NCBI GenBank assembly: GCA_001314545.1
Contig: LIHN01000018.1
Location: forward strand, 124,001 to 188,000
From: Bacteroidetes bacterium HLUCCA01
GTDB taxonomy: Bacteria; Bacteroidota; Rhodothermia; Balneolales; HLUCCA01
Length of the DNA: 64,000 bases
Reading direction: 5' to 3'
Part shown: piece after piece, positions 18,576 to 29,400 of the stretch
Numbering within the stretch: the first letter of the stretch is position 1
Layout: each line of letters starts with the position of its first letter
Made by a program: the position numbers and the translations under genes
Notes under the pieces: generated by a model
The model's input: the letters and a program-made list of their open reading frames with translations, nothing else
Database searches by the model: none
Told to the model about the DNA's origin: nothing

Positions 18576-18751
18576 GCTTTTACACTGCTTGCCGTTATAC
18601 TTTCAACAAGACATGAACTAATAGGGTATTCCATACGTTTTCAGTGTATTGAAACAGCAAACCAACCGAGAAATTGCACGTTTACCGGAGGCAGCATGTA
18701 CCGGAATGCAAGACTCACTCAACTCCACATTTCAGGAGACTTCAATTTATT

Positions 18752-21304
18752 ATGGAAGGTAATTTTTCAAACCGTGTCCGGGACGTAATTCAGTACAGTC
18801 GGGAGGAAGCCCTTCGTCTGGGACATGATTACATTGGAACCGAGCACCTGATTCTGGGGATTATCCGCCTGGGTGACGGAATTGCCATAAAAATACTGCG
18901 TAATCTCAAGTGCGACCTTCAGAAGCTCAAGAAGAACATTGAAGACACCGTTCGCGGAACCGGCGGTGCCGTAACGGTGGGAAATATCCCGCTGACCAAA
19001 CAAGCGGAGAAGGTTCTGCGCATCACCTACCTGGAAGCCAAACTCTATAAAAGTGACACCATCGGCACAGAACATCTGTTACTGTCTCTGTTGCGTGACG
19101 ATGAGAATATTGCCGCTCAAATCCTTCAGCAATTTAATATAACCTACGATGCGGTCCGGGAAGAACTGGACCTGATCATCAGTGGAAAAGCCAGGGAAAC
19201 CACCGAGGATACCCCTTCGGGACAAATTCACGTAGAAACCAGTCAGAAAACCTCATCCACTTCGAGGGAGAGAAAAATGGATAAAACTAAGACACCGGTA
19301 CTTGACAACTTCGGACGAGATTTGACCAAACTTGCTGAAGAAGGCAAACTGGATCCCATCGTTGGTCGTGAAAAAGAAATTGAGCGGGTTGCCCAGATTC
19401 TGAGCAGACGCAAAAAGAACAATCCGGTGCTCATTGGCGAACCCGGTGTGGGTAAAACCGCCATCGCCGAAGGCCTGGCCCTTCGAATCATCAAAAGGAA
19501 GGTATCTCGGGTTCTGTATGACAAGCGGGTAGTTGCCCTCGATTTGGCAGCACTTGTAGCCGGGACCAAATACCGCGGACAGTTTGAGGAGCGCATGAAA
19601 GCCGTGATGAACGAGCTGGAAAAAACCCCCAATGTTATCCTGTTTATAGATGAGCTGCATACCATTGTCGGGGCCGGGGGTGCAAGCGGATCCCTGGACG
19701 CCTCCAACATGCTCAAACCGGCCCTCGCCCGCGGCGACGTACAGGCTATCGGTGCTACGACATTGAATGAGTACCGGCAGTTTATCGAAAAAGACGGAGC
19801 TCTGGAGCGCCGGTTTCAGAAAATTATGGTCGACCCCACTACACCGGAGGAAACCATCGAAATACTCAACCGGACTAAAAACAAATACGAAAAACACCAC
19901 AGTGTGCGCTACAGCGAGGAGGCCGTGCAGGCGTGCGTAAAACTGACCGACCGCTACATCACCGACCGGTTCCTTCCCGACAAGGCGATCGACGCGCTGG
20001 ATGAAGCCGGTGCACGAGTACATTTGTCCAATATTATTGTCCCGCCGCACATCGTTCAGCTCGAAGAAGACATCGAGAAGACAAGTGCTGAGAAAAACGC
20101 CATGGTCAAACGGCAGCGCTTTGAGGAAGCCGCCAGACTTCGTGACAAGGAAAAAAGACTCATTGAAGACCTTGAGGAAGCCCAGGCTGAATGGGACAAG
20201 GAAAGCGAAGAAGTGGTCTATGACGTTACCGAAGACGATGTGGCACGCGTTGTTGCCATGATGACCGGCATTGCCGTAACCAAAATTGCGCAGAATGAGG
20301 GCAAAAAACTCCTCCGCATGGCCGGTGAGTTAGCTGGCAAAGTCATCGGACAGGATGAAGCCATTGTCAAGCTCAGCAAGGCCATTCAGCGTACCCGTGC
20401 GGGACTTAAAGATCCACAGCGACCTATCGGGTCCTTTATTTTCCTGGGCCCCACCGGCGTAGGCAAGACAGAGCTGGCTAAAATTCTGTCGAAATATCTT
20501 TTCGATACCGACGATGCCCTGATTCGTATTGATATGAGTGAATACATGGAGAAGTTCTCCGTATCACGGCTGGTAGGTGCCCCTCCCGGTTATGTTGGCT
20601 ATGAAGAGGGCGGTATTCTCACCGAAAAAGTTCGCCGAAAACCCTACAGCGTTGTTCTGCTCGATGAAATCGAGAAGGCACACCCGGACGTATTCAACCT
20701 GTTGCTTCAGGTACTGGATGACGGCGTGCTCACCGACAGCCTGGGAAGGAAAGTTGACTTCCGGAACACCATCATCATCATGACCAGCAATATTGGTGCA
20801 CGTGACATTAAAAACATGGGTAAAGGCATCGGCTTTGCTCAGTCAGATTCGACCTTCGATTACGCCAAGATGAAGAGTGTGATTCAGGATGCGCTCCGTC
20901 GGGTTTTCAACCCCGAGTTTCTCAACCGTGTTGATGATGTTATTGTATTCAAGCCCCTGGAAAAAGAAGACATCCTCAAAATTATTGAGAACATGTCGGA
21001 TCAGCTGTTTTCCCGCATCAAGGACATTGGTTACGATGTTGAAATCAGTAAAGGTGCCAAGGATTTCATTGCCGACAAAGGATTTGACCCTAAGTATGGT
21101 GCCCGACCGTTACGTCGCGCTATACAAAAATATGTAGAAGATCCGCTTGCCGAGGAATTACTCGCCGCAGAGAAAGCAGAAGGTTCAACGGTTCGTATTA
21201 AGATGAATACAACCCGTGACGGACTCATGTTTGAGTGGAAAGAGCCGGAGACTTCGGATGCACACGGGGGCAAGAACAAGTCGGCTTCCGAGGAAACCAA
21301 GTAA
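18752..21304 (+). CDS. clpC: ATP-dependent Clp protease ATPase subunit ClpC
   Basis: An 850-residue Hsp100 unfoldase that feeds proteins to ClpP. It has two N-terminal Clp repeats (residues 1-145, with [10 protein letters not shown] and [10 protein letters not shown]), a first AAA+ module with Walker [10 protein letters not shown] near 229, a UVR motif near 452-485 that marks ClpC rather than ClpA or ClpB, and a second AAA+ module with Walker [10 protein letters not shown] near 565. The ATG at 18752 is chosen because AGGAGA lies 12 bases upstream and homologues begin at MEGNFSNRV; an in-frame start 78 bases earlier adds no conserved sequence. No mcsA or mcsB is adjacent. Confidence 0.96.
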   Translation: MEGNFSNRVRDVIQYSREEALRLGHDYIGTEHLILGIIRLGDGIAIKILRNLKCDLQKLKKNIEDTVRGTGGAVTVGNIPLTKQAEKVLRITYLEAKLYKSDTIGTEHLLLSLLRDDENIAAQILQQFNITYDAVREELDLIISGKARETTEDTPSGQIHVETSQKTSSTSRERKMDKTKTPVLDNFGRDLTKLAEEGKLDPIVGREKEIERVAQILSRRKKNNPVLIGEPGVGKTAIAEGLALRIIKRKVSRVLYDKRVVALDLAALVAGTKYRGQFEERMKAVMNELEKTPNVILFIDELHTIVGAGGASGSLDASNMLKPALARGDVQAIGATTLNEYRQFIEKDGALERRFQKIMVDPTTPEETIEILNRTKNKYEKHHSVRYSEEAVQACVKLTDRYITDRFLPDKAIDALDEAGARVHLSNIIVPPHIVQLEEDIEKTSAEKNAMVKRQRFEEAARLRDKEKRLIEDLEEAQAEWDKESEEVVYDVTEDDVARVVAMMTGIAVTKIAQNEGKKLLRMAGELAGKVIGQDEAIVKLSKAIQRTRAGLKDPQRPIGSFIFLGPTGVGKTELAKILSKYLFDTDDALIRIDMSEYMEKFSVSRLVGAPPGYVGYEEGGILTEKVRRKPYSVVLLDEIEKAHPDVFNLLLQVLDDGVLTDSLGRKVDFRNTIIIMTSNIGARDIKNMGKGIGFAQSDSTFDYAKMKSVIQDALRRVFNPEFLNRVDDVIVFKPLEKEDILKIIENMSDQLFSRIKDIGYDVEISKGAKDFIADKGFDPKYGARPLRRAIQKYVEDPLAEELLAAEKAEGSTVRIKMNTTRDGLMFEWKEPETSDAHGGKNKSASEETK

Positions 21305-21313
21305 ACCACGGTC

Positions 21314-22447
21314 TTGAACATTGCACTCCAGAGTCCCTTCCCACCCTATCGGGGCGGCATCGCAACGTTTGGTCGGTACATGCTGGAGCATTTGCAGAAT
21401 CGCAACGGGGCAGGTACGGTAAACGGGATAAACTTCCGTCGGCTGTATCCGCCCCTGCTTTTTCCCGGCAGCTCCCAGTACACCGAACCACCGGTATTTC
21501 TTCCCGGGGTGCAGGATGTAGTTCATTCCTACAATCCTTTCAGCTGGAAACACGCGGCTGTCAAAATTAATGCACTAAAACCCGATGTGTATGTATATAC
21601 ACACTGGCATCCGTTTTTTTGTGCTTCACAGCTCTCAATAATTGGAAAGCTTCGCGCTTTACATCCCGGAATCCGGGTGGCGGGTCTTCTGCACAATGTT
21701 ATCCCCCATGAGGGTTTCCCGTTTCAGCACCGTCTCAGCACCGCCCTGTTCAAACAAACGGACATACCGTTTGTACTTTCGTCCCAGACTCAATCGGAGT
21801 ACACGGGTTTACTCCCAGATTCCAAACCGGTCCGACTGTACCATCCTGTTTATGAGCAAGACCTTCCGGCCACGTCACGCTCAACCCTGCGTGATCGCTT
21901 TGGGGTGCAGCCAGATGAAACGGCCTTGTTGTTTTTCGGACTGATCCGACCCTATAAGGGGCTGGATGTTCTGCTGAGGGCGCTGCACGGCATCGATTTG
22001 CATAAGAACAAGATCCGGTTGTTCATAGCCGGTGAATTTTACACCAAACGAGATCCGTACGATGAACTGCTTGAAGCTTCGGGATCCGAGCGGATCACCC
22101 TGATCGATCGTTTTGTGCGTGACGACGAAGCCGCAGAACTCATGACACTGTGTGATGCAATGGTACTTCCGTACCGGTCGGCTTCACAGAGCGGAATTTT
22201 ATCGAATGCGATCAATTTTGGCTTACCGGTCATTGCCAGTAATCTTCCCGGGCTCTCAGACCAGGTTGTACACGGTAAGACCGGACTACTGGTTGAGGCG
22301 GGAGGTGTGGATTCCCTGCGTGATGCTCTTATGGCTATCAAGCAACCTGACATGCTGGAAAGGATGCGAACGAATACCCTGAAATTGAAAAAACAATACA
22401 GCTGGACACGTTTTGCACAGCTCCTGCTGGATCACCTAAATAACTGA
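21314..22447 (+). CDS. Glycosyltransferase family 4-like protein
   Basis: The 377-residue protein starts from TTG at 21314 (NIALQSPFPPYRGGIATFGR), a typical GT4 N-terminus with the glycine-rich nucleotide-sugar loop. The C-terminal Rossmann half contains LLFFGLIRPYKGLDVLLRAL, GEFY and the acceptor/donor region VLPYRSASQSGILSNAINFG followed by GLPVIAS. A retaining transferase that decorates lipids or surface glycans is likely; the sugar cannot be told. It starts 9 bases after clpC ends, although the functions look unrelated. Confidence 0.85.
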   Translation: MNIALQSPFPPYRGGIATFGRYMLEHLQNRNGAGTVNGINFRRLYPPLLFPGSSQYTEPPVFLPGVQDVVHSYNPFSWKHAAVKINALKPDVYVYTHWHPFFCASQLSIIGKLRALHPGIRVAGLLHNVIPHEGFPFQHRLSTALFKQTDIPFVLSSQTQSEYTGLLPDSKPVRLYHPVYEQDLPATSRSTLRDRFGVQPDETALLFFGLIRPYKGLDVLLRALHGIDLHKNKIRLFIAGEFYTKRDPYDELLEASGSERITLIDRFVRDDEAAELMTLCDAMVLPYRSASQSGILSNAINFGLPVIASNLPGLSDQVVHGKTGLLVEAGGVDSLRDALMAIKQPDMLERMRTNTLKLKKQYSWTRFAQLLLDHLNN

Positions 22448-22467
22448 GTAGCACAGCTATTTATATA

Positions 22468-22498
22468 TTGACAACCGGCAAATTGCTCCGTATTTTAA
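22468..22498 (+). promoter_or_regulatory. Possible promoter of the tRNA cluster
   Basis: TTG (22468-22470), 20 bases, then TATTTTAA (22491-22498) resembles the -33/-7 pattern with two mismatches in the -7 element. It lies about 175 bases before tRNA-Pro in an AT-rich gap that holds no gene. Confidence 0.3.
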
Positions 22499-22673
22499 CT
22501 ATTCTTGACACAAAATTTATTGTTTTGTTTTTTGACGTATTGATACACAACGGAAGTTGATGTGAACTTAAGATAGCCGGAGATGCTTGCATGGCTGGCA
22601 AAAGTTCTAATCAGAAAATGAATAGTGTTTGGCATACATGCAGTGTGTGCTTAGATAGCCTGGAAACGGGATT

Positions 22674-22747
22674 CGGGGCGTAGCGCAGCCCGGTAGCGCA
22701 TCTGCTTTGGGAGCAGAGGGTCGCAGGTTCAAATCCTGTCGCCCCGA
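22674..22747 (+). tRNA. tRNA-Pro (TGG)
   Basis: A full cloverleaf folds: acceptor CGGGGCG / CGCCCCG, anticodon arm TCTGC TTTGGGA GCAGA with anticodon TGG, T arm GCAGG TTCAAAT CCTGT, discriminator A. The CCA end is not encoded. Confidence 0.96.
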
Positions 22748-22767
22748 CGATACACTATTCTGTTTGA

Positions 22768-22841
22768 GCGCCCGTAGCTCAACTGGATAGAGCAACTGCC
22801 TTCTAAGCAGTAGGTTACAGGTTCGAGTCCTGTCGGGCGTA
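22768..22841 (+). tRNA. tRNA-Arg (TCT)
   Basis: Acceptor GCGCCCG pairs with CGGGCGT (one G-T), the anticodon arm is ACTGC CTTCTAA GCAGT with anticodon TCT, and the T arm is ACAGG TTCGAGT CCTGT. CCA is not encoded. Confidence 0.96.
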
Positions 22842-22856
22842 CTTCAGTATTGAACC

Positions 22857-22927
22857 GGCGACATGGCCGAGTGGCTAGGCAGAGGTCTGCAAAACCTCGT
22901 ACGGCGGTTCGAATCCGCCTGTCGCCT
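22857..22927 (+). tRNA. tRNA-Cys (GCA)
   Basis: Acceptor GGCGACA / TGTCGCC, anticodon arm GAGGT CTGCAAA ACCTC with anticodon GCA, T arm GGCGG TTCGAAT CCGCC, discriminator T as expected for tRNA-Cys. Confidence 0.96.
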
Positions 22928-22964
22928 CAAGACCGGTAATCTAAGCGTTGTTTATTTGTACTAT

Positions 22965-23037
22965 GCCGCGTTCGTCTAGGGGCCTAGGACGCCGCCCTTT
23001 CACGGCGGTAGCACGGGTTCGAATCCCGTACGCGGTA
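22965..23037 (+). tRNA. tRNA-Glu (TTC), copy 1
   Basis: Acceptor GCCGCGT / ACGCGGT, anticodon arm CCGCC CTTTCAC GGCGG with anticodon TTC, T arm ACGGG TTCGAAT CCCGT. It differs from the second copy by one base in the D loop (G versus A). Confidence 0.96.
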
Positions 23038-23046
23038 CGCATTCAC

Positions 23047-23121
23047 GGAGCCTGTAGCTCAGTAGGTTAGAGTGCCAGGTTGTGGCCCTGGAGGTCGTGG
23101 GTTCGAACCCCATCAGGCTCC
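23047..23121 (+). tRNA. tRNA-His (GTG)
   Basis: The encoded extra G at position -1 (23047) faces C73 (23121), the hallmark of tRNA-His. The acceptor is GAGCCTG / CAGGCTC, the anticodon arm CCAGG TTGTGGC CCTGG has anticodon GTG, and the T arm is GTGGG TTCGAAC CCCAT. Confidence 0.96.
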
Positions 23122-23138
23122 CCATTGTGTATCATCAT

Positions 23139-23211
23139 GCCGCGTTCGTCTAGAGGCCTAGGACGCCGCCCTTTCACGGCGGTAGCACGGGTTCGAATCC
23201 CGTACGCGGTA
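23139..23211 (+). tRNA. tRNA-Glu (TTC), copy 2
   Basis: Near-identical to the copy at 22965-23037 with the same anticodon TTC; a single D-loop base differs. The last tRNA of the cluster, followed 4 bases later by the terminator stem. Confidence 0.96.
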
Positions 23212-23215
23212 CCCC

Positions 23216-23253
23216 AAAAGGGCATTCATGCAGCGCATGGATGCCCTTTTTTT
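23216..23253. terminator. Bidirectional terminator between tRNA cluster and methyltransferase
   Basis: AAAAGGGCAT pairs with ATGCCCTTTT and is followed by further T residues on the plus strand; the A tract on the other arm gives a T tract for the minus strand. It ends the tRNA operon and overlaps the stop codon of the convergent methyltransferase gene. Confidence 0.85.
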
Positions 23254-24097
23254 ATGGCGCTGGTTTACGGGCAAAGCCCATAATTCCGGTACCCTTGCGG
23301 TTCTCCCCAACCATGTCAAGACTCATGAGCAGCAGCCCCGGCAGTAAGGTAAGCGCATACCAGAAGGGCAGTACCACCACCGCTGCAAAACCCAGGCGGG
23401 TGAGCCACAACATTGGCCATTTAATAAGCATCACCCAGGCTGTGTGACCAAACCAGCCATAGGTATACCGGATATCGACAGGTTCAAGTCCGGCAGCACG
23501 AAATTTATCTGACAGCTCTTCGCGGCTATATCCCGCCCGTGCATGTTCGCCAACAAAACTCTCATCACCATCTGCATCGTCCTCAGCCAGATGCGAGGGG
23601 GAATGCATGAGAAAATACCCTCCGGGTTTGAGAACCTGCTGCATATTGCGCATTACACGCACGTCTTCAACAATATGCTCAAGTACATCAACACACAAAA
23701 CAAGGTGATACGATTTGGACAATGAGGGAGAGAGCAAATCCATTTGCGTGAAGGTAATCTGTCCTGCATCTATATCGCCACGAAAAAAATGGGTGCAGTC
23801 CTGAAGATAATCCTGCTTGACATCAACAGCGTCAATACGCGTACCGGGAAAAGCATGCAGCATGAAACGATCGTACTGCCCGAAGCCGCAGCCCGCGTCG
23901 AGTATACAAAGCCGGGAATCCGACTTTTCTACCTGTACCACCTCCCTGCCGTACCAGCTTCGCAGCCTGGATCGGATATACCAGCTGCGGAGGAAGAACA
24001 AATCCAGTAAACTGTAAAAAAGGCTTCGTAAAACTCGGCTGCGACGTATCAGTCCGGCAAATTTATCTTTTACCGGATCGTATGCTATTTGACTCAT
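23252..24097 (-). CDS. Class I SAM-dependent methyltransferase with C-terminal membrane segments
   Basis: The 281-residue protein contains the SAM-binding glycine loop ILDAGCGFGQYDRFML (residues about 65-80), the acidic end of strand 2 in IDAVDVKQDYL, and VLCVDVLEHIVEDVRVM followed by LKPGGYFLMHSPSH. After residue 215 it turns hydrophobic (VMLIKWPMLWLTRLGFAAVV and a second stretch), suggesting membrane attachment. The gene follows the GT2 gene by 8 bases, so lipid or glycan modification is a reasonable guess. The substrate is unknown. Confidence 0.82.
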   Translation of the reverse strand: MSQIAYDPVKDKFAGLIRRSRVLRSLFYSLLDLFFLRSWYIRSRLRSWYGREVVQVEKSDSRLCILDAGCGFGQYDRFMLHAFPGTRIDAVDVKQDYLQDCTHFFRGDIDAGQITFTQMDLLSPSLSKSYHLVLCVDVLEHIVEDVRVMRNMQQVLKPGGYFLMHSPSHLAEDDADGDESFVGEHARAGYSREELSDKFRAAGLEPVDIRYTYGWFGHTAWVMLIKWPMLWLTRLGFAAVVVLPFWYALTLLPGLLLMSLDMVGENRKGTGIMGFARKPAP

Positions 24098-24105
24098 ATT
24101 GGATG

Positions 24106-25068
24106 TTAAATCGTTGTCCGGATGTTGGCTGCACGCTTACGCTTGCGCGACTTAATCAGCATCTCGCCAAGAAAACCGACGGAAAAGAACTGCAGGCCAA
24201 GCAGAATAAACAAGGCTCCGAAGAGCAGCAGGGGTCGGTTCGACAGATACTGATCGTAAAATATCCGCATATATACCAGGTATATGGTGATGATACTACC
24301 GGCACTGACGAAACCCACGCCGAGGCTTCCGAAGAAGTGCATGGGTCGCTGAAAGTAGACGTTGATAAACAGCAGCGTGAGCAAATCCAGAAAGCCGTTG
24401 ATAAATCGGGAAAGCCCGAATTTGGTTTTTCCGAATTTTCGGGGGTGGTGCGTGACTACTTTTTCACCGATTGCCTCGAACCCTTCCCATTTGGCCAGTG
24501 CAGGAATATAGCGATGCATCTCGCCGTAGAGCTCAATATTCTGCACAACCTCCCGTCGATACACCTTCAGACCACAGTTGAAATCATGAAGGCCAATGCC
24601 GGTTGCCCGGGAGGTAACCCAGTTGAAAAACCGCGATGGAATGGTCTTGCTCATCGGATCGTGGCGAATTTTTTTCCAGCCGCTGACCAGATCCAGATTA
24701 TCGGTTTCAATCATATCGATCATCGCCGGAAATTCGGCAGGGTCATCCTGCAGATCTGCGTCCATGGTAGCCACAAAATCGCCTCCGGCCATTTCAAATC
24801 CTTTGGCCAATGCCATGCTTTTGCCATAATTTCTGCGGAATCGCATGGCCCTGACAGGAAATCCCTCCGCTTTTATCTGTTCGATAACGTTCCAGGAGCG
24901 GTCCGTACTTCCGTCATCCACGAAAATCAGTTCGTAGGTAAAGCGGGGTTCCAGTGCCGATTTAACGGCACCGGCCAGTTCACGTAGTGAGTCCTGCTCG
25001 TTGAGCAAGGGAACGACTACACTAACACGGGGACGCTTCTGAAAGTCGGATTCGATTTCTGCCGTCAA
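24106..25068 (-). CDS. Family 2 glycosyltransferase, DPM1/GtrB type, membrane anchored
   Basis: The 320-residue protein starts from TTG at 25068. It has the GT2 fold start VSVVVPLLNEQDSLREL, FVDDGSTDRSW, RRNYGKSMALAKGFEMAGGD, the metal-binding MDADLQDDPAE, and two C-terminal transmembrane helices (residues about 230-255 and 270-300). This architecture transfers a sugar to polyprenyl phosphate at the cytoplasmic face. It is cotranscribed with the downstream methyltransferase and divergent from the MerR gene. The sugar is unknown. Confidence 0.87.
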   Translation of the reverse strand: MTAEIESDFQKRPRVSVVVPLLNEQDSLRELAGAVKSALEPRFTYELIFVDDGSTDRSWNVIEQIKAEGFPVRAMRFRRNYGKSMALAKGFEMAGGDFVATMDADLQDDPAEFPAMIDMIETDNLDLVSGWKKIRHDPMSKTIPSRFFNWVTSRATGIGLHDFNCGLKVYRREVVQNIELYGEMHRYIPALAKWEGFEAIGEKVVTHHPRKFGKTKFGLSRFINGFLDLLTLLFINVYFQRPMHFFGSLGVGFVSAGSIITIYLVYMRIFYDQYLSNRPLLLFGALFILLGLQFFSVGFLGEMLIKSRKRKRAANIRTTI

Positions 25069-25142
25069 CTATTTGAATCTTGGTGCTGCAGTTAGGATAT
25101 TAGGAGGTTCAAGTTACAAAAATCACGAGGAAAAAGATTGAT

Positions 25143-25466
25143 ATGAAAAAACTCTACTACAGTATTGGAGAGGTGAGTAAACTCGCCGATGTTAAACCAC
25201 ATGTGCTTCGGTACTGGGAGAGTCTTTTCCCCGAGCTCAAACCCCAGAAGAACAAGGCCGGAAAACGAACCTATACCGAGCAGGACCTGGAAGTGGTTCT
25301 GCGCCTCAAAGACCTGATCAAAGATCAGAAATTCAGTACAGCCGGCGCCCGTAAAGCCTATAAAAAGAACCCTGGTGAGCCCGAAGTCGCCTCTTTACCG
25401 GTGGGCGTACGCCGGGAACTCAGTGAAATACGACTGTTTCTGCAGACCCTTCACGACCAGCTCTGA
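25143..25466 (+). CDS. MerR-family transcriptional regulator
   Basis: A 107-residue protein with a complete MerR winged helix: YYSIGEVSKLADVKPHVLRY, WESLFPELKP and RTYTEQDLEVVLRLKDLI. The sequence after residue 70 is short, with no ligand domain and no cysteine metal site, so it may sense by dimer partners or act constitutively. The HTH with WESLFPEL resembles the short MerR proteins common in Bacteroidota. It sits 9 bases before the metallo-beta-lactamase-fold gene, with which it is probably cotranscribed. Confidence 0.88.
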   Translation: MKKLYYSIGEVSKLADVKPHVLRYWESLFPELKPQKNKAGKRTYTEQDLEVVLRLKDLIKDQKFSTAGARKAYKKNPGEPEVASLPVGVRRELSEIRLFLQTLHDQL

Positions 25467-25475
25467 GGTTTACCT

Positions 25476-26345
25476 ATGCTATCTGCCCGCTTCGGAGAAT
25501 ACACCCTCTACGCGCTGGAGGGAGATCAGTTCATGCTGGATGGCGGGGCCATGTTTGGTGTGGTACCCAAGCCGCTGTGGTCGCGCAAAATTCCGGCTGA
25601 CGAGCAGAACCGCATAGCCATGTGCGCGCGTTTACTGCTCATTCATTCTCACAAAACCGACCGGCTCTATCTCATTGACACCGGGATGGGCACCAAATTC
25701 AACGCCAAATTGGCGGAAATCTACAACCTCCGTCAACCTTCAGGCACACTGCAGGAACAGATCCTTAAGGCCGGGTTCAGCATGAATCAGGTCACGGATG
25801 TGATTTTCACCCACCTGCATTTTGATCATTGCGGCGGCGCCAGTGTCTGGAAAGATGAGAAGACCTCTGACATACTTTTTCCAGAAGCCAACCTATGGGT
25901 AACACGGTCGCACTGGAATACCGCCATTCAGCCTAATATGCGCGAAAAAGCGTCATTTCTGCGCGAAAACCTGGACCCGATTGCCCGACATCCCAGACTT
26001 ATTCTCACCGATGGAGCCCATGTTTTTGAAGACGACTTCTATACCATGGTCGTTAATGGTCATACTACCGGCATGCAGCTACCCGTTCTGGAGGACGGCA
26101 GTAGAAAGCTCGTGTATGCCGCCGATCTGCTGCCTACGCATGCTCACGCACCTGTACCCTGGATTATGGGGTACGATATGTTCCCGCTGATCAGTATGGA
26201 GGAGAGAAACCGATTATTTGCCCGGGCTGTAAGTGAGTCATGGCTTCTTTTTCTCGAGCACGATCCCACGCATCAGATCATTCAGCTGGAACATGACGGC
26301 AAGAATTTCAGCATGGCTGCCAGCCTGAAACTCGATGAACTATGA
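25476..26345 (+). CDS. Metallo-beta-lactamase-fold hydrolase
   Basis: The 289-residue protein has the MBL metal motif HLHFDHCGG (residues about 112-120), preceded by LYLIDTGMGTKF, with a later NGHTTGMQLPV histidine, YAADLLPTHAH and LFLEHDP. These provide the two zinc sites. It resembles the lactonase/quorum-quenching-like and YtnP-like branches of the fold, but the substrate cannot be assigned from sequence. It follows the MerR gene by 9 bases, suggesting a small regulated unit. Confidence 0.85.
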   Translation: MLSARFGEYTLYALEGDQFMLDGGAMFGVVPKPLWSRKIPADEQNRIAMCARLLLIHSHKTDRLYLIDTGMGTKFNAKLAEIYNLRQPSGTLQEQILKAGFSMNQVTDVIFTHLHFDHCGGASVWKDEKTSDILFPEANLWVTRSHWNTAIQPNMREKASFLRENLDPIARHPRLILTDGAHVFEDDFYTMVVNGHTTGMQLPVLEDGSRKLVYAADLLPTHAHAPVPWIMGYDMFPLISMEERNRLFARAVSESWLLFLEHDPTHQIIQLEHDGKNFSMAASLKLDEL

Positions 26346-26370
26346 AGCAATGAAGACGGTTGGTTATCGT

Positions 26371-26378
26371 TATCTTTG
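26371..26378 (+). promoter_or_regulatory. Candidate -7 element for the DUF4175 gene
   Basis: TATCTTTG matches TAnnTTTG exactly, 42 bases before the start of the large DUF4175 gene. No TTG lies at the expected 19-21 base distance upstream, so this is tentative. Confidence 0.35.
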
Positions 26379-26419
26379 ATGAATCCTAATTCAACCGAAT
26401 TCATACCTCAACGCGCATT

Positions 26420-29400
26420 TTGAGCAGGAAAATACCCACTATTGACCACGTCTCAGCAGTCCTGAACGGGCTGTATCAGTCGCTTGGTATGCGGCGTATT
26501 TTTGCTTCCTTTTTTCTGGGCAGCGGTATCACCTTGCTCGGACTATGGCTTACGTTGCTGATGGAATCCTGGCTGTGGATGTCGCCGTTTATCCGTACGA
26601 TCGGACTTACCCTGAGTGTAATTGCCGGCCTGAGTGCATCCCTGGTAATGTACATCCGGATTCCACGGCCCGATTTCACGCAACTCTACCGGGATGTAAG
26701 CGTGCAACGGAAATTACCCGAGCTGCGCTACCTTATGGATCTGCAGAGAACAGCCGGTCCGGATCGCAGTTCGCTGCACGATGCTGCCATGGACCAGCAA
26801 CGCAGCAGCCTGAATTCGCAGACCCTTGAATCCGAAATCAACGCCTACCGCTCCGGGCATGAAATCACCGGAACGCTGCAACTGGCAAGCTTCCTGAGTA
26901 TAATCGGCTTGCTGCTTTTCGGTGGCTTCTCGGTCATAGAACAGGCTGCATTTCAGCGGATACTTACCCCGTCAGAGGCGTACTTCCGGCCAAACCCCTT
27001 CACCTTTTCCGTATCCCCCGGCGACTCCACCCTCGAGCAGGGCACCGGGCAACAAATTCGCGTTAATTTTACGTCCGGACAGCAGCTGCCCGAACAGGTA
27101 CGACTTGCCTTCAGGACCAGGGCAGAAACCGATTTCCGATTGCAGCCTATGGAAACTGAAAGCGAAGGCAATTTTGTCTCCTCTTCGCTTCAATTGTTTG
27201 ACAATGCCGAGTATTATCTGCTCATGGACGGGTACCGCAGCGAGGTTTATGAGCTGCAGGTTCAGCTGCTGCCACGGTTTACAGACTTACAGATTACCGG
27301 CATTCCACCCGCATACACCGGTATTGACACACTGCGACTGAACTACCCTTTTAGTCGGGTTGAAACCTACCCGGGCACCGAGATTCAGATAGCAGGCGGT
27401 GTTAATCAGCCTCTCAGCAAGATTGTCATCAACAGTACCCTCCGGGACTCCGTTAGCATGTCATTACAGGATGACAGCAGCACGTATGCAACTGCATTCA
27501 CCACGACTTCCTCCCGCGACAGCCTCTGGTTTGATCTTCGCGAGTCCGGAGGGCTGCAAAATCGGAATACGTTCAGTTTTGAGATTGTGCCTGTGGCTGA
27601 CCAGTCACCCCTGGTGCAATTAACCGAACCGGAATCTCTGGTGAGTTTACTGGAGCCGTCCGAGCTTGAAATGGCATATGAGATGGAAGACGATTTCGGT
27701 TTTAGCAGGATCCGGCTTGGATATGTTGTTGAACGTTCATTTGGCGGATCCGGACAACAAACCCGTTATATAGCTCTGCCAACGCCGTCAGACCGCATTG
27801 CAACAGGTCAATACACCTGGAACCTGTCGGAACTTCAGCTACTGCCTTTGGATGCTGTTCGATACTGGATTGAAGTGACAGACAACGACGCCTACAGCGG
27901 GTTCAAAACCACACGGTCTGCAGAGCAAAGAGTGGTGGTTCAGTCCATTACAGAAAATCTGCTGGCTCAGGAAGAACAGGAAAACGAAGTTGCCGATCAG
28001 CTTCGCGATTTTCAGCAGGCTTATGAGCAAAATCGCAGGGAATTTGAAGACCTCCGTCAGCAGATTCTGCAGAATGAGGGCGATAACTGGGATCAGCAGC
28101 AGGCCGCCGAAGACATCCGTGAATCCCGCGAGGAGCTTTCCAGGCAACTTGATGAAATTACCGAGCAGTTTGAGCAGCTCCGTGAAGACCTGGCCGATGA
28201 CAATCAGCTATCGCAGGAAACCAAAGCCCTTTACGAAGATTTACAGCGACTCATCGAGGAAATAGACGATCCAGCCATCCTGGAAGCTATGCAAAAACTG
28301 CAGGAAGGACTGCATGACATGAACATGGACCAGGTACGTGAGTCCATGGAGCAACTCGAATTTGACGAGGAGCGCTATCAGCAGCGACTTGAGCGTACAC
28401 TTGAGCTCTTCCGCGACCTGCAGATGAATGCCGAACTGGACCGGATGAATGCCATTTTGGAGGACCTTGCACAGCAGGAAGAATCCCTGATTGGTGATGA
28501 AATCCCTTCAGCACAGGAACAGCAGCAACGCCAGCAACAAATTCAGGAAAACCTGGATATGGTGCGTCAAAAGCTTGAAGAGCTGCCCGAACGAAGCTCC
28601 CGACGAAACCAACAGGAAATATCGCGGCTCAGTGAGGAGCTGCAGGAACAGATCCGGCAAACCGATCAGCAACTGGGAGAGGATTTACAGCAACTGCAGC
28701 AAGGCGGTGAGGGATCCGACCAGGAATCGCAGCAACGCCGTGAAGAAATCCGGGATCAGCTCGAATCCATGCAGCAACAGATTTCACAGTCGAGTCAGAT
28801 GATGGGCCAGGAATCCGTCCAGGTTAACCGTCGGGCGCTGCTCGGCCTCATGCAAAACCTGCTGTTGCTGTCAGACGCTCAGGAAGAGCTCGTAGAAAAA
28901 ACGGGGAATCTGGTTCAGGGAAGTGCCGGCTTTGTAGAAGCAGCGCGCGATCAACGGGTCATCTCCAGATCCTTTTCACAAATTACCGACTCGCTTTTCC
29001 GCGTATCGGCCGAGGTGCCCCGTTTCCCAAACCTGATCAACGACCGCAAGGCCGTGGTTCAGCAGCATCTGGACCGTGCCGTACAGTTACTGGCTGAGCG
29101 CGACCGCAACCGGTCTGTATCCGAAGAGCGTACCGCTCTGGGCGGCATCAACGACATCGCATCCATGCTGGCCGACCTGCTTGAGCAACTCGACAACATG
29201 AGTGGCCAGGGCGGCGGGGGTGGAATGAGCGCCGAACAGCTTACGGAACAACTCCAGCAAATGTCGGGCGAACAGGCGCGCTTAAATCAAATGATGCAGG
29301 ACATGATCAATGATATGGCCGGAGAGCGTCTGATGCAGGATCAGATGGAACGACTTGATCAGATGGCCCGACAGCAAAACGAAATTCGACGGCAACTTCG

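Noticed and set aside
22610-22800. Minus-strand frame of 62 codons over the tRNA-Pro region
   Set aside because: It reads through the complement of a clear tRNA gene, a common spurious call.
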